From: Punica granatum
Lineage: Eukaryota; Streptophyta; Magnoliopsida; Myrtales; Lythraceae
Assembly (NCBI RefSeq): GCF_007655135.1
Contig: NC_045129.1
Location: 37,387,122-37,451,121 of the forward strand
Direction of reading: 5' to 3'
Length of the DNA: 64,000 nt
The notes under the pieces are model-generated. The model was not told where the DNA came from and ran no database searches. It saw only the letters and a program-made list of their open reading frames with translations. Below, one piece after another: positions 1 to 10,253 of the stretch (the stretch's first letter is position 1; every line of letters begins with the position of its first letter). The position numbers were made by a program, and so were the translations under genes.

Positions 1-1306
1 GACAATACTTCCTAATGAGAATCCTGTACGATTTGTATGACCAGAATGATTTGTCATATGGGCTTTGCAGAATATCCACATAGGCAATGGGAATTAGTCG
101 GGCGAAATGTGACCTCATTATATATACACCCATATTTACCGTGCATAATTTTGATTTTTTTGTATTATACAAAACCAATATGAGCTCTTAGATCTTCTCA
201 TTAAAAGTAGATTGCCCATTAATTTTTTTTAAGTATTTTCATTATTTACTTTACTAGTTTCATCCCACAAACTTTCAATAGTGTTACAAATTAGCCATGC
301 TCAAATGCAGAAAAATAAAGGCACCACTCTGTACAAATACAGAGAAATAAAGGCACCACCTTCTTCAAGGTTTTTGAGCTTCCATTACAACATGGGTTGT
401 TTCACTGTATTGAAGAGTAAGAAGAAGAAATCCGGGCACACAACCTACTTCAAGCCTAATGATAAAGACCATAAGTAGCACCCACCTGCCACTCTACCAG
501 AACCTCATATACGAACTCGATCAGTCCAATCAGCCTCGCCTAGTTTCAAGACCCGAGTGAAGCTTGTTCGGACAATTTATAAAGTAAACAAGAATAGGAT
601 GCGCGCACTATGAGGAAAACAAAGACATCAAAAAAGGCTTTAAAATAGGTATATCTTGAAAAAGCTTTTGACGAGGGAAGTCACCAGCAATAGTCGACAA
701 TGGCAATCAATAGTTAATATGCGAAGCAATGCTGAGCAAGGTGAGGAAAGGTGAGGAGCGCACCGATGGTCAAACAAAATTGAATAAATGGAAAACTAAG
801 AACAAATAGACTCACGAGCAATTACGTACAAGGCTAATCTTATGAAGCATCACTGTGACTTAGCAGTCACTCGCTCCCTCTTCTTTAGTTGCGATTAAAC
901 CGTAGGTTAAGAGAGTGGAAAATCGCTTGATTGAGCTTCTTGTAAACCGATTTGCTTAACTGGTTTGATTTAATATTACATGTGGCATAATAATAAAAAT
1001 CCACATTATCAATCCGGATTTGTGATGGAATTGAAGACTAACAAAAAGAATCGTTGACAAAAATCATAGTGTATATAACAAAAGAACCAACTCGTAATTT
1101 TTCCGGAGTGTTTTTGAAATTTTAAAACTTATAAAAATGGACGGTCCATATTAGATTGAGGAGAATTTAAGGGTTCGAATTAGTTATGTATGATATGAAC
1201 AAATAAAAAATATGCACTGAAAGAGTAGTCGTATTTATATAAGGTAGTTTTGAAAGGGAAGAAAAGGAAAAAGAATTGGCCAAAAAAGAAAGGGGAAAAA
1301 TGGCTA
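1..1306. other. Intergenic, no gene seen
   Basis: AT-rich sequence with only short open frames that show no family signature or splice structure. A short imperfect direct repeat built on AAATAAAGGCACCAC lies at about 313-360. I see nothing else to annotate. Confidence 0.5.
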
Positions 1307-1315
1307 AATTATTTA

Positions 1316-1672
1316 GGATTAATTACGCCATATAGCCTAACATTTGAAGGAATTCTTAGTTCTAGTCCAAACTTAATTTTTTACTTGAGATATCCCAACG
1401 TTGACATGTTGGTTTATCATCTATCCCGACGCTAATTTTTCGTCCAAAATTGACGGAATTGCACATGTGGCACGTTAATTTCACATCTATCCCGACACTT
1501 GTTATAAAATTAACGTGTCACGTGTGCAATTCCGTCAATTTTGGATGAGAAATTAGCACATGGATATATGTGAAACTAACATGTCAACGTTGTGATATCT
1601 CAGGTAAAAAATTAAGTTTGATCTAAAACTAAGAATTCCTTCAAACGTGAGGTTATATGGCATAATTATTCC
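1316..1672. mobile_element. Foldback MITE, Mutator-like, almost entirely palindromic
   Basis: The two halves are near-perfect inverted copies. The left end reads GGATTAATTACGCC and the right end, reverse-complemented, reads GGAATAATTATGCC; pairing continues with few mismatches through about 170 bp to a short central spacer near 1480-1500. The element is flanked by a perfect 9-bp direct repeat AATTATTTA (1307-1315 and 1673-1681), the target-site length of Mutator-like elements. It has no coding capacity, so it would be a non-autonomous member moved in trans. The short open frame crossing its left end is incidental. Confidence 0.8.
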
Positions 1673-1739
1673 AATTATTTATCCTAAGGATGGAACCTGG
1701 ACATGCCATTAATGAGCACGGTGCTTTAGGTGTCGTTTG

Positions 1740-2110
1740 GTTTTGGAAGGAAATTTTAATCCACTTCACTTCGCTCTTCCTTCAATTTAATAATATAATC
1801 ATTATTTTTTTAATCTTTTTCTTTTATTGAATAATAAATTCTTACACATATTTTTTTTCTAATTATTATTATAACTAAATTTTTAATAATAAATTATGCA
1901 TTTGCTTTTACATCTATATATATATATATATACATACATACATATTTTTTTCTTTTTCTCCTATTTAATAATAAATTTTCATATATACTTTTTCCTAAAT
2001 ATTATTACAATTAATTTTTTAATAATAAATTTCTCAATATACTATTATCTATTTGGTTCTATATGAGAAAAGTAGAATGAAGTAAAATCCTACTCCACCA
2101 CCAAGCGAAC
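1740..2110. mobile_element. AT-rich MITE, probable
   Basis: The segment opens with GTCGTTTGGTTTTGG and closes with CCACCAAGCGAACCC, roughly inverted ends, around a very AT-rich body containing TTAATAATATAATCATTATT. That core also occurs in the elements at about 25872-26220, 27186-27510 and 31295-31580, so I place it in the same family. The exact borders are not certain. Confidence 0.4.
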
Positions 2111-2277
2111 CCACCGATACACCAATTTCAATTTATTGTCCTTCTCTCTCCCTTAAAAATATTTACGAAACAAATATGTACGGTAAAACAATAAAAAAAG
2201 AGAGCGAAATTTGAGGAGGCGACATGTGAATTCCTTGGGAAACGGAGGGACCCATTTTAATGTTTTACTTAATTATA

Positions 2278-2278
2278 A

Positions 2279-2311
<33 letters not shown>

Positions 2312-2322
2312 TATATATATAT
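2278..2322. repeat. (TA)n/(GA)n compound microsatellite
   Basis: A TA run, then GA, then TA again in one uninterrupted block. The rest of 2116-3200 is AT-rich with no gene seen. Confidence 0.9.
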
Positions 2323-3227
2323 AATAAATGTTTGACTTAATCAGTAATATATTGAAGTAAACTAACCAAAATGTCTCAATATGATGAACTTAATAATATT
2401 TTTTGTTACATTGTTATGTTGAATATTATTAAAGAGTTAATTTTATAATCATAAACTAACTAATATTATTAAAGATCCAGTAATAAATATAAATTTCCGT
2501 CATGAATCACAAACTAATTAATATTCTTAATTTATAATCATAAACTAATTAATATTCTTAATTTGTTTTTCCGTTTACATATTAGAAGTTCTTATTAATG
2601 TTCAAGAAAATGCTCTTTCTAATGGTCATTTCCATGTATAGTTGTCCCAGGAATTTTTTTTTCCCTTTTGTGTGTAATTTAAATAAATCTCAGAAAAATT
2701 CATACCAAATAAATACAATATCCATCTGAAAGTGGATTTACATAGGCCATGTTATAGTTTGGAAATTCTCCAGTCAGAACGAGAGATAGTAGTTCGAGAT
2801 GGACATCTACTTATAAACAGATTTGACGCTCGGTTAGGACGTGCATACTCGTTGGTAGTTTACGGGGCTGCGAGTAAAAATGTTGTTTGAACTCGAAAGC
2901 CCATAGATTAAGGGAAAAAAACCACCTTTATATGCCCATATCAATAAATGTTGATTGAGACATTGAAATAAATATTTTAATCACCTTCATTTGCCCATTC
3001 TTTTCAATGTTGCCCATATAGAAAAATGTTTGGATCCCAATTTAAGGAAAAACAACAAAGAAAAAGGATGGTAGTATAGTGACACACGTTTTCGTTTGAT
3101 AGTCAATCGGTTCGCATTATAAGACTATCCACTTCCATTTTCTATTTCCTTATACGGTCTCTTAGGTCTCCATCGTCAAAAAAGTTTAAAAAAGAAAAGA
3201 AAAGAAAAGAAATGAAAAGTGAAGCAA

Positions 3228-3320
3228 GGCCCATATCAAAAGCCCGTATGCATTACTAATGGGCCTGAGTCAATCCATGATTCAAGGCCCATACGGCCCA
3301 TTGTCGTGTGCCTAAACCCT
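3228..3320 (+). promoter_or_regulatory. Site II cluster plus telo-box upstream of NOP14
   Basis: Four GGCCCA/TGGGCC hexamers lie at 3228-3233, 3260-3265, 3286-3291 and 3295-3300. They are followed by the telo-box core AAACCCT at 3314-3320, about 280 bp before the NOP14 start codon. In plants the site II (TGGGCY) plus telo-box pairing is the established promoter signature of ribosomal-protein and ribosome-biogenesis genes, bound by TCP-class factors. The signature fits the gene it precedes. The transcription start itself is not visible. Confidence 0.7.
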
Positions 3321-3601
3321 CGCAAATTCTCCACCGTCTTGTCGGTCGACTCCCCCGGCTGAACCATCTTCCGTTGCAATGCAATGTTCATATGGTTGTG
3401 GAGTGACGCTGATCTGATACCCTGCTGTGCCGAGCCTCCATTGTTTCCCTGAGCTGCGAGTGCTTCTTCCTCCTCTTGTTCCGGACGCTCAATCTGCAAG
3501 AGCTTCAATTTTTAGCTGGGATTGAAGGGAAGCTGCTGCGGTGTACTGATTGTTTCAGAGTCGGGGATAGGCAATTGTAGGGCAGCTCGTCTCAGTCCAC
3601 C

Positions 3602-6600
3602 ATGGCGAAGAAGTCGGAGCTTGGAGTCTCCAGTTCCACCGGCAATAAGAACAAGAAGACGAAGAAGAAGAGCAAGGCTCAACCTGGCGCCGTTGCCATG
3701 AAAGTGAAAGCTCCGAAGCTCAACAACCCCTTTGAGACCATCTGGTCCCGCCGCAAGTTCGACATCCTCGGCAAGAACCGCAAGGGCGAGGAGCGACGGG
3801 TTGGTCTTGCTCGCTCTCGTGCTATCGACAAGGTAATCGAACCCACTCGTTGTCAATCTCTTGTTTTTGCTGTGGAGTATGTGTTGACTGGTGAGTTTGG
3901 TGATGCAGAGGAAGAAGACGCTGCTGAAGGAGTACGAGCAGAGCGGGAAAGCCTCTGTCTTTGTCGATAAGCGTATTGGGGAGGACAACGAGGAGATTGG
4001 GGAGTTCCAAAAGGCTCTTTTGAGGTCTCAGCGGGAGTTTAAGGTCGGCGCTTCTTCTGTTGGTGGTGTGGAAATTTCTTGCTTTCTGCTGATATGTTGT
4101 TCCATTCTTGTTACCCAAGTTTCGACATAATTGAGCAAAAATTGTTACAGCACTTTATCCTATTCCAGTTGCTAAACGGACAGGAGAAGGTGATGTCTAA
4201 TGAAACCAATTGAAGTTGTAATATTTTGTTTTCCATGCTTTAAGGTCAATGGTTCGAATCAGTGTTGCAGAAGGTTGTCCCTGTCTTGTTGAGCTGTGTG
4301 ACTTGACTTGTATGATATATTCTGTTTATGTTATTTGATGGCCACCGCTGAGAGTTTCTTCGGGGTTTGCAGTTGAAGCTGAGCAAGAAAAGCAAGTATA
4401 ACCTATCAGATGGAGAAGAAGATGATCTTGGACTTGGAGGGTCATTTGAGGGAACAGATGATTTCGAGGATGAGATGTTACCAGAAGATGATGACGGCGC
4501 TGAGCCAACCGAGAGTATGTTGTGACTTGTGAAATTTTGTTTGGTACCATGCGTTTTTTGGAAGCTACATTCTTATCTGAAGAGTTTTATTACTTGCTTA
4601 TGTCGGGTGGCACACATAGGATATATCGATTGAACACTTGAAACGAGTAGTGTGCCCATGCTTGTTTTATGATGACCTTTTCTATGTGGATTTGCATGAC
4701 TACAACCTCTTAGCTCTTTTTGTTTCCCTACCTGCCCTTAAGCTTTTTCATCACTTGCGTGTCTATAATATTTGTCTCTAATCTTCACATTTGAATTGCT
4801 TGAAGATATTATGGCAGTGAGCCTGCTTTTTTGAAATTTTGAAGGGTGCCTTTTGTTGTCATTCTTTTTCTTGCAGGAGATTCACATGTTTTAAAACAAC
4901 TCGATAGTCGTAGCATCTTGAATTCAGCGGAGACAGATGTGACCGAAGGCGAGGAAAATGTGAGATGATTTCAATTTTTTTTTTTTAAGATAATTTCCAG
5001 TGATTAGATTTACTTAAATTATAAGTTATGACAGAATTCCAGGTTTTGGGCTTAGGATACCGTAAGTATAATACTAGGGTATTTTGGAATAATGTTGAGA
5101 ATTTCTCTATAAGTAATATACATCATATGCTTCCCTGGTTTCTAGCCTGGTAGCTTCTAACGGTAGAATTTAGCAGGGCAAAAGTCCCTTAACCATTTGG
5201 TAAAGCTGTGTTAATCTGATTATTGTCATACTAGACATCCTGATTAAATCGGCATCCTGCTTTTCTGTGTCTAGTTGGTCCATCTGCGCAATTACTTAAT
5301 TCATGTTTTGGCTAGTTAACCTATCACTCCCATTTAAAAATTGTATACAAACCAAATTAGGAGATTATGAATTATTTTTTTATTTTTTATTTTAATGATG
5401 ACATTTCTGTGGTCCATATGAAATATCTTATGCACTATGTAGAGGCTCCTTCCATAGTGGACTTGATTCCCTTGTTCCAGAATGTTTTCACAATCTCCTC
5501 CTCTGGACCTATTGATACTTATTGGTTAGCATATGCTGGACAATTCTTAATTCTTTCTTGATATATGTTGCTGCAGAAACCCAAGAGCAAAAAGGAAGTG
5601 ATGGAGGAGATTATATTTAAGAGCAAATTGTTTAAGGTGGTGACTCTGCTCTTATTATTGAATTGATTCGTTATGATTATATATATTTGGACTTTATGTT
5701 ATATTTCTTACTTTTGGCTAGGCCCAAAAAGCAAAAGATAAGGAGGAGAATGAGCAGTTGATGGAGGAGCTGGATAAAAACTTCACATCTTTAGTGCAAT
5801 CTGAGGCTTTATTGTCTTTGACTGAGCCTAGCAAGATGAATGCTCTCAAGGCACTAGTAAATAAGAATATTCCAAAGGGGAATTCAGCAAGCAATGAATC
5901 ATCTTCTACACAGAAAGTTGAAACTTTCATGCAGGTATGGCTCTCCGCATGTGGATGTTGCTTTGTTCAGAAATTTATGTCGTTCTTTTATTGTGGTAGA
6001 TTTGTCTTCCTGTTAAAGCTTATTTATCTTTTTCGTCTTTTCGACTAATGTTTTCAGCTCTTCATTCTGATATCTGAAGTTTCTTGCATTGTATAGCAGG
6101 ATAAACCAGATAGTTATGATAAACTTGTCAAAGAAATGTCACTAGATATGCGAGCTCGCCCATCGGATCGGACAAAGACACCCGAAGAGATTGCTCAGGA
6201 AGAGAGAGAACGATTGGAGCAGTTGGAGGTATGTGTTTATTATCTGATGTAATGTCTCGGACAGTGTCAGTCGGTATGAGCAACTAAAACCATTGAAGGC
6301 TTTCTATTATTTTTAAATAGAAACTTGAAATACTCATTTTATCATTCCTAGCAAGCACCGTCTACACATTTTCATCTCATTTTAGACTGAGTTGGTCTTG
6401 TTTGTATTTTCTTTAATTGGTACAGTTAGTGAGTGCCTATACTTCAAAACATGAGTTTTACCTAACTTCAGCAAGGGCTTCTTTGTTTCCAGGAAGAGCG
6501 CCGGAAAAGGATGCTTGGTATGGATGATCAGAGTGATGAGGATGGTGAAGATGCTGAGAGACCATCTACCCAGCAGGTCAGATCTATTTCCGGTGATGAC

Positions 6601-9583
6601 CTTGGTGATTCTTTCTCACCTGAGGAAGAGCCAAGGAATAGAAAAGGCTGGGTTGATGAGATTCTTGCAAGAAAGGATGAAGAAGATTCTGAGGAGGAAG
6701 ATGGAGATTCTTCTGAAGAGTCAGGCAGTGATGAAGCTGATGGCGATGAAGAAGGATCTGATGAGGATGAAATTGAAGATGAGAAGATGTCTTCTCTGAA
6801 AGACTGGGAGCAAAGTGAAGATGAACTTGATGCAGATCTGGATGAGGAAGAGGATGAGGAAGAGGAGGATGAAGATGATGATGAAGAAAAAAGCGATGAT
6901 GTAAGTGCTGATAGAAAGAAACAAGTTAAGCCTATTAGTAGGGATACTGATGAAACTAAGAAGAAAATTACTGATTCTTCTGAGGGGGCAAAAGTAAAGG
7001 CAGATGTTAAGCCAGTGTTAAATCAAGGGAAGGGTCTTCCCTGTTTAATAGAAGCTCCCAAAAGCTTGGAAGAACTGAATATTTTATTTGAGGGCCGTTC
7101 CAACTCCGAAATTGTAATCCTAATCAGTCGGGTGAGGGCAAGCAATGCAATTGCTCTTGCAGCAGAAAATCGTAAGAAGATGCAGGTATGAAACTCTTAA
7201 CATTTCTATATTTTGCTCTATAATTATGTATGCAGTTGCCTTTACTTTTCGGTCAACTCCATAATCTGATACGTCGGTTTCATTGATTTTACCCAAGCTC
7301 AGTGAATTAGATGTATTTTGTATTCAGTTCTTGGGGGGTCTACACACGACTACAATGTTGACCATTTAGTATGCTGGCTAGTAAATAATATAGGATAATT
7401 TATTCAAGCAATTGCCTGGAAGAAGAATTCTCTGGCCTTCAAATGGGACAAGATAAGCTTCATAAAAGCAAAGTTGCAATTTTTATGCAGTGGATGAATT
7501 ATATAACTGAAATTTTGACTTCTTAGTAACTCTCCTGTAGATGGTCCCTGGACAGCATCTTATTTCTCAGCCATATAGTATGGAATTTCACATAGTACGA
7601 AACTTCATTGCCTTAAGTTGATTCCTGTATGGCCTTATGGAATAACTTACTTTAAGTTTTCTGTAATGTTTATGTGAGTGGCATTTTGCGGAGTCTAGGC
7701 ATCTGAATACTACCTTATGGAGGAAGATTGATTGCTAGATCGAGAATGCAGTTGCTTTGATTATGTTTCAATCCTTGTTGTAAGACTCCTATTATGCCTA
7801 TCCCTTTGCAGGTATTTTATGGTGTGTTAATGCAGTATTTTGCTGTCCTAACGAATGCGAAGCCCTTGAATTTCGAATTGGTGAATATGCTGGTTAAGCC
7901 ATTGACGGAAATGAGCATGGAGATTCCATACTTTGCAGCAATATGTGCACGCCAAAGAATCTTGCGAACACGAACACAGTTTTGTGAGGCTATTAAGAGC
8001 TCAGGTTAGTTGCGGTCAAGATGCATTCTGATCTCTCATGAAAAAAAAATAATAATAAAAAGAAAAAGAAAAGATGCATTTCGACCTTCTTCTAGGTAGA
8101 TGCGTCACACTCAATTGTGTTTGTTTTACTTGTAGAGGTGAGCAGTTGGCCCTCTCTCAAGACATTGTTTCTTCTGAGGCTGTGGTCGATGATATTTCCT
8201 TGTTCCGACTTTCGGCATCCCGTCATGACCCCGGTGATATTGTTGATGTGTGAATACTTAATGCGTTGTCCCATTTTATCGGGAAGAGATATTGCAGTGG
8301 GCTCTTTCTTGTGCTCTATGGTTCTATTGGTACTCTATCAAACTCTCTTTGCTTCTCTTTTTCTGAAAGTGATTTCTGCTTCATAATATATGGGTCTAGC
8401 AAGATTTCCTTATTAGTTACAGTTGTTAGAGTTCTGTAAGAGTCTTAAATGATCTGCTTTACTTCTCATCAGCTGACCAAGCAGTCTCGGAAGTTTTGTC
8501 CTGAGGCCCTTATGTTCCTTCAGAGTTTGCTCTCGTCAGCTGTGGACCGCAAAGTAGAATCAAATAATGCTTCTCAAGTATGTCTCTGAGCAAGTTATTC
8601 TGCATGCAGTAAAATCCATATCACAGTACATGTAATCACTTGCTCTTACATTGAAAGTAATAACTTATCCTATGTTTGATGGCAGTTTTACCATCTTATG
8701 GAAGTACGAGCACTTAGGCCTCTGCTCTGCGTAAGCAGAGTTGTAAATGAAATCATTCCTTTAAATTTTCTCAAGTTAATGGACATGCCAGAAGACACTT
8801 CCATTTTCAGTTCTGACGATTTCAGGTTATTGTTTGATGCTTCATCTCAGCAGTTTCCACGCTGTTTGTTTCCTTATTTTTCTTTCCTTTGTGTCCATAA
8901 TTATATAACTGAGTTATGTGGTTTTAGGGTGAGCATTCTAGCAAATGTGGTCGAGACGCTAAGAGGATTCGTCAATATTTACGGGGAGTTGAATTCATTT
9001 CCGGAGCTATTTTCGCCGATACCAGGCCTATTGCTTGAGGTAGCAGAAAATGAGAAATTGCCAGATGAGTTGCAAAATAAATTGAAGGACATTGCTGAAA
9101 TCATTAAGAAGAAAACCCATGAACATCAGTTCTTGCGGAAACCACTTCAAATGCGGAAGCAGAAGCCGGTACCGATTAAGCTTGTTAATCCCAAATTTGA
9201 GGAGAAGTAATATCTCTCTCTCTCTCTCTCTCTCTCTGTGTCCATGTTTGCATTTAAAGAAGTATACATGAAAAATCAGAACTTTGTATCTGATGATAAA
9301 ACTCGAATTATTCTGCAGCTTTGTTAAGGGGAGGGATTACGATCCAGACAAAGAACGGGCTGAGATGAGAAAGTTGAAGAAACTGATAAAACGCGAAGCC
9401 AAGGGAGCAGTGCGCGAACTCCGTAAAGACAACTACTTCTTGTTTGAGGTGAAGGAGAAAGACAGGGAACTGCTGGAACAAGAGAAAGCAGAAAAGTACG
9501 GGAAAGCAAGGGCTTTCCTTCAAGAACAGGAGCATGCGTTCAAATCGGGGCAACTTGGTAAAGGCCGGAAGAGGAGGAGGTGA
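3602..9583 (+). CDS. NOP14: Nucleolar protein 14 (NOP14), 14 exons
   Basis: NOP14 is a component of the small-subunit processome, needed in the nucleolus for 18S rRNA maturation and 40S assembly. Exons by GT-AG borders: 3602-3832, 3909-4043, 4373-4514, 4877-4959, 5577-5636, 5722-5934, 6100-6228, 6493-7185, 7812-8004, 8136-8329, 8473-8577, 8686-8825, 8928-9206, 9319-9583. They sum to 2862 nt, an intact frame of 953 residues, close to the known plant protein (about 900). Visible features are a Lys-rich N terminus, NPFETIWSRRKF near residue 40, SYDKLVKEMSLDMRARPSDR (exon 7), a long Asp/Glu-rich stretch (about residues 340-480, exon 8), LVNPKFEEN then FVKGRDYDPDKER across the last intron, and a basic end GKGRKRRR. 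Intron 12 can be read through without a stop, but splicing it restores the conserved DDFR-VSILANVVETL joint. Confidence 0.93.
9213..9237. repeat. (CT)n microsatellite in the last NOP14 intron
   Basis: A perfect CT run starting just after the donor of intron 13, so it is inside the pre-mRNA. Confidence 0.9.
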
Positions 9584-10253
9584 AGGAAGACTTGTGTCTC
9601 TCGTCTCTATATCCTTTAGGGCAGCTTCGAGTAATTTTTCCGGCAGTCTGATTGCGTACTCTTGTAGGTCAGAACTGTTGTTGTAGCGGTCAGGGTTACA
9701 GAGCAGTTAAGCTGAGCAGCATATTATATTAAACAGTGCATTCGAGATTGTTGTCTTCTTTAGTTGTCTGTAAATATAAATTTTGCCTGATACATACTCT
9801 TCACGAGTAATTTTGCCTTGAATATGTCTATATGGTCAGTGTCATAGATACAAACATTAGCTGTGGGATGCGGCCGATTAGTGAAATGTCCACTGGTTCT
9901 GAATGCTGTTTCGATGGAGCATTTGTTGGAGGTAACGCTTGGAATCCTGCAGGCGGGGCTTCTTAGCCATTTCCTCGCGTATATGGCTTGCTGTTGCTGT
10001 CATTTTATCTTAAGAATCAGAGCCATTTCATGTATCTTACACTTCGATCATGAATTTCCTTCTACAAGAAAATTCTGATATCAAAATAAACAGATGAACT
10101 CGAAAGGAGTTTCCTGTACTGCTTTGATGAGGCGCTTTATTCCTCAAGTAACGCTGGCTGGATTTTTCCCCCCTTTATCTTGGCCTTGTGTTGCTTTCCT
10201 GCAGGTCTTTATCAGTGGAGATGAATTTTATTGACTAATCCACTGCAGACTTC
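9584..10253. other. Convergent 3' flanks of NOP14 and the receptor kinase
   Basis: About 670 bp between two stop codons of convergent genes. It should hold both 3' UTRs. AATAAA-like A/T-rich signals are present, but none can be assigned with confidence. No other gene is seen. Confidence 0.5.

Noticed and set aside
3236..4118. Long minus-strand open frames opposite the start of NOP14
   Set aside because: They overlap the conserved NOP14 exons and promoter on the other strand and show no family signature.
6721..6924. Minus-strand hydrophobic frame in NOP14 exon 8
   Set aside because: It is the antisense of the Asp/Glu-rich GAT/GAA stretch, which always reads as Ile/Phe/Leu-rich.
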